Of a DNA stretch of 64,000 nucleotides, positions 27,320 to 34,674 are shown piece after piece (within the stretch, counting starts at the first letter, position 1; each line of letters begins with the position of its first letter). Where the stretch lies: NCBI RefSeq assembly GCF_951801035.1, contig NZ_CATOKT010000001.1. One strand, given 5' to 3'. Source of the DNA: Adlercreutzia sp910585575 (lineage in GTDB: Bacteria > Actinomycetota > Coriobacteriia > Coriobacteriales > Eggerthellaceae). Below the pieces are notes generated by a model. The model was given only the letters and a program-made list of their open reading frames with translations, had not been told where the DNA came from and searched no databases. The position numbers were made by a program, and so were the translations under genes.

Positions 27320-28609
27320 ATGAAACACAACACGACTGCCTTTTCCTCCTTGAAGAACCGCGCGGCGTCCTTGGGCGTTGCCCTGTGCCTGGCCGCCGGC
27401 TCGCTGGGCCTCGCCCTCACCGCCGCCGAACCTGCCCGCGCTGACGAGACAGCGCCGACGGGGGCCGAAAAGACCCCGGAGCGCAACGAGGCGCTGCCCG
27501 CATCGCTGGCCCTCGGCATTGCCGAGCTGCCCCTGAACGCTGCGGCCACCACCTCCACCTCGTGCGCTGGCGATGGCGATTACTCGATGACGTTCTATTA
27601 CTGCGAGTTCGTCTCCTACGATGACCCGACTTTCGACCACCCCTCGGGCCAGCGCCTTCTGCACAGCCACACGGTCACGGGCCTCAACCTGGGCGACCAG
27701 CTGGATACCTGGGATTATGTGGCCAATATCGAAGGCTACTTCTTCTTCGACGCCATTCCGGCGCGCCCGGTCGTGGCGGAGGACGAGTCTCAGAACGGCG
27801 TTGAGCTGCGCTACATGAACCCCCATCTGAACGAGTACACCATCAACTACTATCGCATCTGCGACGGCGAGGAGCCCCACGGCGATACCGAGCCGGAAAC
27901 CGAAACCGCGCGCCGCGCCACGGGCGAGAACAACGACGACAGCGAGCGCCTCGTTGAGACGATCAACGGCCAGAAAGTCGCCTTCGACAAGATCAAGTCC
28001 GTCACCGTGGATGAGCAGCCCTGCAACATCAAGGTGGAAGGCCACAGCTGGGCCCATGAACTAGATGACCTGATGTACCTGGACAGCTTCCCGGCATCCA
28101 TTCGCCTTTCCACCGACCCGACCTGCAACGTGATCAACTTGGTCTATGCCGACACGATGGCGTCCCTTCCCGACGACACCGAAGTGGCTGACAAGCCGGA
28201 AAGCGGCAGCGAGCCGGACAGCACGCCGGGCGAGACCACGCCATCGACGCCTGATGACAGCACGACCGGCGGCGCCGACGACGCAACGGACGGGGACAAC
28301 CCAGGCAACGGCTCGGGCGACGCGACGGGCAGCGACTCCGACAGCAGCACCGACGAGGACGCCTCGGACACCGTCGATACTTCGGCAAATGACGCCGCCG
28401 ACGACACCAACGCCGACGATGATACCGTCGTTGATGACGCCGACGACGAGTCGTCCACTACCGTACTCCCGGCCGACGATGCGACGCTGCCCCAAACGGG
28501 CGATCCGCTGAGCGCCTCGGTCGCCAGCGCCGCTGCTCTGGCCGCCATGGCTGCAGGGGCTGCCGCGGTGGCCCGTCGCCAGCACCGTCGCGTCGCTGAT
28601 CGAGCCTAG
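27320..28609 (+). CDS. LPXTG cell-wall surface protein with acidic Asp/Ser/Thr-rich stalk
   Basis: 429 residues; the ATG follows TGGAGAACC, and an upstream in-frame ATG is less likely. A signal peptide of about 42 residues ends near ARADE. The central region (about 80-270) is unrecognised and may be an adhesive domain. Residues about 280-385 are almost only Asp, Ser, Thr, Gly, Ala and Glu, a long acidic stalk. The sortase signal LPQTG (390-394) is followed by a hydrophobic Ala-rich helix and an Arg-rich tail. No sortase gene lies in the window. Confidence 0.85.
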   Translation: MKHNTTAFSSLKNRAASLGVALCLAAGSLGLALTAAEPARADETAPTGAEKTPERNEALPASLALGIAELPLNAAATTSTSCAGDGDYSMTFYYCEFVSYDDPTFDHPSGQRLLHSHTVTGLNLGDQLDTWDYVANIEGYFFFDAIPARPVVAEDESQNGVELRYMNPHLNEYTINYYRICDGEEPHGDTEPETETARRATGENNDDSERLVETINGQKVAFDKIKSVTVDEQPCNIKVEGHSWAHELDDLMYLDSFPASIRLSTDPTCNVINLVYADTMASLPDDTEVADKPESGSEPDSTPGETTPSTPDDSTTGGADDATDGDNPGNGSGDATGSDSDSSTDEDASDTVDTSANDAADDTNADDDTVVDDADDESSTTVLPADDATLPQTGDPLSASVASAAALAAMAAGAAAVARRQHRRVADRA

Positions 28610-28665
28610 GCGCTGGGTGAACCCAAGGCGCAGCCAACGGGATTGCGCTTCATCATTCACGCAAA

Positions 28666-28700
28666 AGCGGGGCCGGGAGCATCATGCTCCCGGCCCCGCT
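28666..28700. terminator. Strong hairpin between the LPXTG and NlpC/P60 genes
   Basis: Arms agcggggccgggagca/tgctcccggccccgct-type, about 15 bp, with loop tcat. An A-run on the left gives a T-run on the minus strand, so it terminates the minus-strand hydrolase gene; it also blocks the convergent surface-protein transcript. Confidence 0.8.
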
Positions 28701-28743
28701 GATTGAGGAAGGCAACGAGCGAAGCGGCACTACGCTATGGCTG

Positions 28744-30138
28744 CTATTTCACCGTTACCTTGCACTTGTATGTTTTCCCCGCCACTTTCGCCGTAATGGT
28801 AGCCTTGCCTTTCTTCTTAGCGGTTACCTTGCCCTTGCTGCTTACCGTGGCCACCTTCTTGTTTGACGACTTCCACGTGATCTTCCCCGCCTGCCATTGC
28901 ACTTTCAGTTGAACGCTGTGGGTCTTGCCCTTCTTCTTCGTGAGCGTCGCCTTCGTCAGATTGAGCTGCGGCTCGGCGCAGGGACGGCCGATAAAGCGAA
29001 TGCTCTCGTTGTCGGGACTGTAGGCGCGCAGCCCTACCGTGCCGCCTACTTCGCTCCAACCGCCCGTGGTCAGCATCAACCCATTGCCCACGTATAACAT
29101 AACGTGGTCGATATTCCGATAACGCTTGTTGATACCCGCATAACCGGTCACGTTGTGCACGGTGTCTCCGGCCAGCAGCTTCGAGGTGGCCACCGCCTTC
29201 AGCGCGACGGTCTTCTTCTGCTTGTTCAGCCACTTCGCCTGATCGGCCGCGGTTAAGGCCCAGGTCTTTCCCGTACTGCCACCAATAGCGAAAAGCTTTC
29301 GCTTCAGCGGCGTGTCCCAATAGCACCGCGAAACGAACGAGCTGCAGTCGCGGTACTTCGAACCCATGCGTTTCGCCTGGCTATACGTGAGCTTCGTGCC
29401 CATATCGGCAAAGCCGTTGACGACGGCTTTGTAGGCCTTCTTGTACGTGCACTCTACGGGAATTGACACCGCCACAGTGCCGAACGAGGCGGTCACGACG
29501 CAAGAGCCAAGCCCCTTGTATGAGATGGATCCCGCGGAAGACACCTTAGCCACCGCCGGGTTGCTGCTGGACCATTTTACGCCCGAAACGCCCTTGATCT
29601 GCGGCTTCACCGCCTTGGCGCCTTTGTAGAGGATGTAGTAGCCATCCACGTCGGCCGCAAAGGCCTTCGCGCCCAGATTCACCTCGAAGACGCATACGGT
29701 AAAGGAGCCGACGGAGGTGGTGCCGTCGGAGAGCAGCGCCTGGTACGTAATGGTGGCGGTGCCCGGCGAAACGGCCTGCAAGGACAGGTACGGATCCGTC
29801 CACCACGACGCCCCCTGGACGTTCACCGTCACACACGGGTTGCTGGACGACGCCACGAGCACCTCCTGCACCTCGAGATCGGGGCTCGGCGCTGCGGGAA
29901 ACACCGATCGACTTTGGGAATCCGTGCACATATACACGGTTTCGCCTTGGGCGACCGAAGAATCGTAGGTGCTGTTGTCGACCAGTTGATACGCCTGGGC
30001 CTGCTGCAGCGGGACCGCTCCTAAAGCGCCCAGAAACGCCAGGGCCAATGCGAAAACCAAGACGAACACTGTCCCCCGCTTCGGGGCCGCCAAAGAACGC
30101 GGTGTGAACCGAAGCGCTTCCCTTGCGCAATGACCCAT
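28744..30138 (-). CDS. Secreted NlpC/P60-type cell-wall hydrolase with bacterial Ig-like (Big_2) domains
   Basis: 464 residues. A signal peptide (FVLVFALALAFLGALGAV, cleaved near AQAYQ) targets it outside. Ig-like segments occur at about 55-235 (with KWSSSNPAVAKVSSAGSISY, a Big_2 pattern) and at the C-terminus (WKSSNKKVATVSSKGKVTA). Between them is an NlpC/P60-like domain: catalytic Cys265 in YRDCSSFVSRCYW and His345 in IDHVMLYVG. The C-terminal 75 residues are very Lys-rich, fitting wall binding. Likely a peptidoglycan peptidase. The start follows GAGGAGATACG. Confidence 0.85.
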   Translation of the reverse strand: MGHCAREALRFTPRSLAAPKRGTVFVLVFALALAFLGALGAVPLQQAQAYQLVDNSTYDSSVAQGETVYMCTDSQSRSVFPAAPSPDLEVQEVLVASSSNPCVTVNVQGASWWTDPYLSLQAVSPGTATITYQALLSDGTTSVGSFTVCVFEVNLGAKAFAADVDGYYILYKGAKAVKPQIKGVSGVKWSSSNPAVAKVSSAGSISYKGLGSCVVTASFGTVAVSIPVECTYKKAYKAVVNGFADMGTKLTYSQAKRMGSKYRDCSSFVSRCYWDTPLKRKLFAIGGSTGKTWALTAADQAKWLNKQKKTVALKAVATSKLLAGDTVHNVTGYAGINKRYRNIDHVMLYVGNGLMLTTGGWSEVGGTVGLRAYSPDNESIRFIGRPCAEPQLNLTKATLTKKKGKTHSVQLKVQWQAGKITWKSSNKKVATVSSKGKVTAKKKGKATITAKVAGKTYKCKVTVK

Positions 30139-30345
30139 CGTATCTCCTCTCGCTCGATGGGCTCATTCTAGGGAACTTGCGCGCTATTGACTACCCGCAA
30201 GCCGGCCTTTGACCTCATCAACGCCACAAAAGACGCTTCTGGTGTCTTGAATGCAGCGTGGAACGTGAATGCAGCGGGAGGGAAAGGGGAGACGAGAACG
30301 GAGGGCACCCGGGAGGGGCCGGAGCGGTACTCGGAGTCGCACGAG

Positions 30346-31074
30346 CTAGAAGAGGGAAAGCTGGTCGGCGTCAGGCTTCGATGTGGTCTTTCTACCCGAG
30401 GAGGGAGCCTCCTCCTCGGCTGCGAGCATCCCTTCGAACCGACGCGCTAGCAGCTGCTGCGGCTCAAGGTGCCCTTCGAGCCATCCCAGCGCCTCGGGCG
30501 CGGTAAGCACCAGCGGCATGCGGTTATGGACGGCTCCCACGGTGGCGTTCGGCTCGGTGGTTACCACCACGAACCGATCGCCCAGCACCAGGCCCGCCAG
30601 CAGCAGCGCCTGATCGGCCCTGCTGGCGAACCGATACTGTGGCCGCCGCGAGGAAGACCCTGTGGCAGCGGTCGAATCGCCAGCGGGGACGGCAGCAACA
30701 TTGCGCGTCTCGTAGAACGCCCGCACCGGCACCACGCAGCGGCCCTGCTCCATGGCTTCCCGCCACATGCCCTCGCCGCGCAGCGCCGACTCGATACGCG
30801 CGTTGAACACCAGGCCCTTCTTCCACGGAGCTTCCACGCCCCAGTGCAACGCGCGACGGCCCAGAGAGCCGGGCTCGCCTTCGGGCACCACAACCGCGCA
30901 TTCCGATCCGGGGTAACAGTCAAGGGCCTCCAGCGGAATGGCACCCAGCGGCGCCATCGGCGACAGCACATCTTCCGCGGCCATACCCTGGTCAAGGACG
31001 TGTTTCACCGCAAGCAGATAGTCGATCACCCGATCGGTCTCGTCTTCACTCAGCGGGGTAAAACGATGGCACAT
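30346..31074 (-). CDS. SOS response-associated peptidase (SRAP/YedK-HMCES family)
   Basis: 242 residues beginning MCHRF; Cys2, exposed after Met removal, is the catalytic residue that links covalently to abasic sites in single-stranded DNA. Other family landmarks are VVPVRAFYET (Glu) and VGAVHNRMPLVL (His). The family shields abasic sites at replication forks. The start follows AAGGAG. It is downstream of a DNA-alkylation repair gene on the same strand, so these form a small repair unit. Confidence 0.92.
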   Translation of the reverse strand: MCHRFTPLSEDETDRVIDYLLAVKHVLDQGMAAEDVLSPMAPLGAIPLEALDCYPGSECAVVVPEGEPGSLGRRALHWGVEAPWKKGLVFNARIESALRGEGMWREAMEQGRCVVPVRAFYETRNVAAVPAGDSTAATGSSSRRPQYRFASRADQALLLAGLVLGDRFVVVTTEPNATVGAVHNRMPLVLTAPEALGWLEGHLEPQQLLARRFEGMLAAEEEAPSSGRKTTSKPDADQLSLF

Positions 31075-31121
31075 GGTATCTGACTCCTTGATGATAGCGG
31101 GGTTGGGGCAGCAAGGCCGGC

Positions 31122-31814
31122 TCAGCGAGCTCGCCGCAGCCCCTTCAGCTGCTCCTTCAATTCGGGGCTTATGCGATAGCTTTCCCGGGCCTTTTGGATG
31201 GCCTTGTTATGCGTCCAGCGATCGAGTCGTCCCTCCTCGATGACGGGCAGTGTCGCACCGGGCTGCTTCACCAGCGCCTCGGCGAAGAACCAAGCGCGCA
31301 TCATATTCACGTAGTACTCGCTGGATTCCACCTGCGCTACCCACTCGAGGAATTCGGGGCGGAACCGATCATCCAGAAACAGCTGAAGCAGTACGCCGAT
31401 GCCGTACCGCACGGTATAGGGATGCCTTGACGCCATCCACCGTTGCACCTGTTCGAGCGCTACTTCGGGGTTTTGCGCCAGGCCCCGCGGGGACATCTGG
31501 TCGCACGTGGCCCAGTTGTCCACGAAGGGAAGGAAGCCGTCGATTCCCGCGAGGAGCTTTCCGTAATCCGGCTCGCTGCTTACGACGAACGCGTGCAGCT
31601 GGTTTTCTTCGAAGCACCCATGGGGCACCTTGGCCAGAAACTCACCCACGTCCTCGCGCCTAGCCAGCTGCTTGGCGAAGGATCGGAGCGCCGGGGTGCG
31701 CACGCCTATGACCGAGTCGGGCGGTATCGAGGGAATGAGCTTCGCCTGAAACGCCTGATAGGCAGCATCGCGGTTCTCGATCAGAAATGCCGCTATGTCG
31801 TCATGGATGCTCAT
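31122..31814 (-). CDS. DNA alkylation repair protein (AlkD-like HEAT repeat)
   Basis: 230 residues, all helical. Segments such as IGVRTPALRSFAKQLA, FVDNWATCDQMSP and YYVNMMRAWFFAEAL match AlkD-like glycosylases, which hold damaged DNA with HEAT repeats and excise positively charged alkylated bases; the Trp/Asp of the VDNWAT motif correspond to the family's active region. It begins 9 bases after the stop of the upstream membrane protein gene, with no clear ribosome site of its own, implying translational coupling. The SRAP gene follows. Confidence 0.88.
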   Translation of the reverse strand: MSIHDDIAAFLIENRDAAYQAFQAKLIPSIPPDSVIGVRTPALRSFAKQLARREDVGEFLAKVPHGCFEENQLHAFVVSSEPDYGKLLAGIDGFLPFVDNWATCDQMSPRGLAQNPEVALEQVQRWMASRHPYTVRYGIGVLLQLFLDDRFRPEFLEWVAQVESSEYYVNMMRAWFFAEALVKQPGATLPVIEEGRLDRWTHNKAIQKARESYRISPELKEQLKGLRRAR

Positions 31815-31823
31815 CGGGCGACG

Positions 31824-32432
31824 CTACCGGGGAAGCTCCTGCGCGCGCAGTGCCGCCGCGGGCGCCTTCGACCGCACGAACAGAATGACGGCGTCCACCA
31901 CATCGGCCACGAACATCAGCTGCAGCACGATGTGAGCCGCCAGCTCTCCGCCACTCGCAATGCGCTGACGGTACAGATGCACCGCCGTGGCAATGGCCCA
32001 CATGCTGCCGGAAAACATGGTCAACCACCCCATAATGCCCAGGGCCGCTCCCATGGCCCAGCCCACAAACGGCAGCACAGGGTGCAGCCCCAGCACCAAA
32101 AACAGCAGCTCGACAACGGCGCCGCATAGGAAGAACGGGATGAGCCCCACTTTGAAGAGCAGCATGATGGACCGGCAGGTTACCAGCGCGGCCGGCTGCC
32201 GACTGGCCGCCGCCACGGCGCCCAAGACCACGCTTGCCACCTGCAGCAGTGGAATGATCACCCACATGGCAGGCGCAACGCCCTCCACAACGGTTTCCGT
32301 CAGGAAGGATGCGGCGACGTTGCCGGACTCTTCCGCAATAGCCATGACGACAAACGCGAGAAAGCCTCCGTTGCAAAGCGCCACAATGGCAATGGCCACG
32401 GCCCACGACGCAATTCTCAGTCCCTTTGCCAC
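31824..32432 (-). CDS. Membrane protein of unknown function, 202 residues
   Basis: GTG start after GGAGGATTGCC. Five to six hydrophobic helices, e.g. ASWAVAIAIVALCNGGFLAF, PAMWVIIPLLQVASVVLGA, LIPFFLCGAVVELLFLVLG, WAMGAALGIMGWLTMFSG and LQLMFVADVVDAVILF. No family recognised. It leads a three-gene minus-strand unit with the two DNA repair genes, though a link in function is not evident. Confidence 0.7.
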   Translation of the reverse strand: MAKGLRIASWAVAIAIVALCNGGFLAFVVMAIAEESGNVAASFLTETVVEGVAPAMWVIIPLLQVASVVLGAVAAASRQPAALVTCRSIMLLFKVGLIPFFLCGAVVELLFLVLGLHPVLPFVGWAMGAALGIMGWLTMFSGSMWAIATAVHLYRQRIASGGELAAHIVLQLMFVADVVDAVILFVRSKAPAAALRAQELPR

Positions 32433-32604
32433 GGCAATCCTCCATCATCGCGTCTTCTTATCTTCCGATAGTGTAGCAGTCTATCGAGGGGTCGGTGAGG
32501 AAGCAGAACAAGTCCCATGCCTGCCAATCCAAGCATTTGTGACCACTTCGAGCTACACAACCTACACGCCAAGAGGGGAAAGCAGTGTGGGGCGACACGG
32601 AGCC

Positions 32605-32676
32605 AGAATCGCGGCACGCGAGGGACGGTGATGTCGTATCAGAATCGCGGCATGCGAGGGACGGGTATGTCGTCGA
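32605..32676. repeat. Two tandem copies of a 36-base repeat
   Basis: Copies begin agaatcgcggca(c/t)gcgagg and differ at a handful of positions (32617 c versus 32653 t, and a few near the ends). No spacer separates them, so this is not a CRISPR unit. Confidence 0.65.
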
Positions 32677-32745
32677 AGAGAGGCGCTGGGCCCATGATAA
32701 GGGCCGAGCGCCCGTTATCGCCCTGTGTACGGCAGTACAACAAAA

Positions 32746-32779
32746 ATCGCGCGGCCCGTCTCGGCGGGGGCCGCGCGAT
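32746..32779. terminator. Strong hairpin, 12-bp arms
   Basis: Arms atcgcgcggccc and gggccgcgcgat (32746-32757 and 32768-32779) around a 10-base loop, with an A-run on the left that is a T-run on the minus strand. Terminator-like on the minus strand. Confidence 0.6.
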
Positions 32780-33000
32780 AAAACGACCGCAGGCCTGCTG
32801 CAAAACAGTAGCACGGAAAATCAGCAGGCCCGGGTCGAACGGAATAGTCGTACCTCTCGGAACAGTCGTGCATACTGAAGAGGTTTCGGGGAGGAGCCTC
32901 ACGAAAGGCCCTTCTCCGAAGCTTGCTCATCGCATCGCCATGAGCGCAAAACGGGGCTCCCCCGGCCGCGCAACCAATCGCCGCGCAGCCGCAACAAGCC

Positions 33001-33028
33001 CCGCCCCGCGCTCCGAGGCGCGGGGCGG
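33001..33028. terminator. Hairpin after the APC permease gene
   Basis: Arms ccgccccgcgc/gcgcggggcgg with a six-base loop, 10 bases beyond the minus-strand stop codon; T-poor tail (ggcttgttg). Confidence 0.6.
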
Positions 33029-33037
33029 TTAAGCGCT

Positions 33038-34546
33038 CTACCCGAGATGAATCTCGCGATGCAGAACGCGGGTCAGAACAAAGTAGTAGGCAAAGCCAAG
33101 CACAATCCAGATGCCGCCCACAATCAGGGCCACATCCTTCACCGACAGCATAATGGCGAAGCAGATGATGGTGCCCAGCGCCGGGAAGATCAAGTGCATG
33201 AACAGCGCCTTGGCGCCCTTGCGCTCCTTCAGCTGGAACCAGCAGAAGATAATCACGCTCAGGTTCAGCAAACCGTAGGTGGCCAGCGCGCCGAAGTTGC
33301 TGATCTTCGCGATGGTGTTCATGTCGATGCCGGCGAAATGGAACACCAGCGTCAGCACAATGGACAGGCCGATGATGAAGATGATGGCGTTAATGGGCGA
33401 GTTGGTGCGCTTGCTCATCTTGGCCATGAACTTCGGCAGCGCGCCGCCCGTGGCCATAGTGAACATCACGAAGGCAATGGAGGTTTGCTGGGCAATAGCG
33501 GTGAACACGCCCTGGGCCAGAGCCACGCCCACGGCACACAGGATGGCCAACCACGGTCCGGTGATCATGCGAGCCACCACGTAAAAGGCGTTATCGGTGT
33601 TGTTGGCGAAGTTCGCGCCCGTCGGGTCGATGCAGGCGGCCACGAACATCTGGGCCACGTACAGCACGCACAGCACGATGGCCATCACCATCATGGCGCG
33701 ACCCGGACCCTTGCGCGGGTCAATGGCCTCCTGGGTCAGCGTGGCAATGGCGCCGAAGCCCACATAGGACATCACGGCCAACGACACAGCCGACATGGTG
33801 CCGCCGAACTCGAACTTAGCGGGGTTGAAAATGCTGTCGAAGCTGAAGCCCGTGGAAGCTGGGTTCGTCACGATGTAAGCCACGCCAAAGCCCACGAACA
33901 GCGCCAGAATGGCCAGCTGGGCAATAAGCGCCGCCTTGTTCACCACCATGGCCGTCTTCATGCCAATCAGCGAGATGATGCCCACGATAATCAGGAAGGC
34001 GAAGCACAGTACCAGAATTGGTATCTGGGGCACCAGCTCGTGGATGGCGATAGCGGCGATGAGGTACACCAGCGCTGGGCTGACTAGATACTGCAGCAGC
34101 ATCAACCAGCCGGCTATGAAGCCCATGGCCTTGCCCATCACGTGGCTCACATAGGTGAAGATAGAGCCCGACGACGGGAAATGGTTGATCATGATGCCAA
34201 AGGAGAACACCGAGAACAGCACAGCTACGAAGCCGATAAGGAAGGCCAGGGTGGGCATGCCGTTGGAGTCGGTGAACACGCCGCCGTAAATGGCCATCGG
34301 CGAAATGGGCACCATGCAAATGAGGCCCCAGATGACCATATCGGGCACGGTCAGCGTGCGCTTGAACGGGTCGCCGTTCTTGTGATTCTTAGCCACGGTA
34401 GGATGCGGATCCTGGCTGACGGCGGGAACGTCGGAGGCGGCCTTGGTGGCTGCCGCCGCTCCTGCAGCCGTGGCGGTTGCTGCCACGGTCGTCGTGGCCC
34501 CGGGGCTTGAGCCCTTCATTGGTTGTGCACTGTTTTGTTTGCTCAT
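33038..34546 (-). CDS. APC-family amino-acid permease
   Basis: 502 residues from the ATG after GGGAGT; a longer frame exists but is less likely. A polar Ala/Thr-rich N-terminus of about 60 residues precedes 12 membrane helices. The first helix region (TVPDMVIWGLICMVPISPMAIYG) matches APC transporters, and AVSLAVMSYVGFGAIATLTQEA fits the substrate/ion-site helix 6 of the family (FxGFD/E type region). Substrate unknown, probably an amino acid. It is the last gene of the 39.8-33.0 kb minus-strand cluster, separated from the previous permease by a terminator-like hairpin. Confidence 0.88.
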   Translation of the reverse strand: MSKQNSAQPMKGSSPGATTTVAATATAAGAAAATKAASDVPAVSQDPHPTVAKNHKNGDPFKRTLTVPDMVIWGLICMVPISPMAIYGGVFTDSNGMPTLAFLIGFVAVLFSVFSFGIMINHFPSSGSIFTYVSHVMGKAMGFIAGWLMLLQYLVSPALVYLIAAIAIHELVPQIPILVLCFAFLIIVGIISLIGMKTAMVVNKAALIAQLAILALFVGFGVAYIVTNPASTGFSFDSIFNPAKFEFGGTMSAVSLAVMSYVGFGAIATLTQEAIDPRKGPGRAMMVMAIVLCVLYVAQMFVAACIDPTGANFANNTDNAFYVVARMITGPWLAILCAVGVALAQGVFTAIAQQTSIAFVMFTMATGGALPKFMAKMSKRTNSPINAIIFIIGLSIVLTLVFHFAGIDMNTIAKISNFGALATYGLLNLSVIIFCWFQLKERKGAKALFMHLIFPALGTIICFAIMLSVKDVALIVGGIWIVLGFAYYFVLTRVLHREIHLG

Positions 34547-34582
34547 ATTGATCAGACTCCCTGATCTCGCTACCTTTCGAAC

Positions 34583-34668
34583 AAGGGGCGCCGCTCCCGG
34601 CAATCGCACCGCCTGAAAAACGGCGCCCCTTGCTTGTCATACTCTTTGAAGCGTCCCGAAGGGGCGCC
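34583..34668 (-). terminator. Three-copy ggcgcccctt array forming alternative hairpins between two permease genes
   Basis: On the minus strand, ggcgcccctt (34668-34659) can pair with aaggggcgcc (34631-34622), followed by T5: a rho-independent terminator. The middle copy can instead pair with a third copy at 34593-34583. The first pairing would end most transcripts after the upstream permease gene. Confidence 0.6.
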
Positions 34669-34674
34669 TTGCTT

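Larger units (their letters stand above)
32433..33037. other. 605-base gene-poor region with repeats and hairpins
   Basis: No convincing gene. Small open frames on both strands are repetitive. It contains two tandem 36-base repeats (32605-32640 and 32641-32676), a strong 12-bp hairpin at 32746-32779, and a second strong hairpin at 33001-33028 behind the permease gene. The region may contain an RNA or be a relic of a repeat element. Confidence 0.5.

Noticed and set aside
32605..32676. Possible CRISPR
   Set aside because: Only two copies with no spacers between them and no cas gene.
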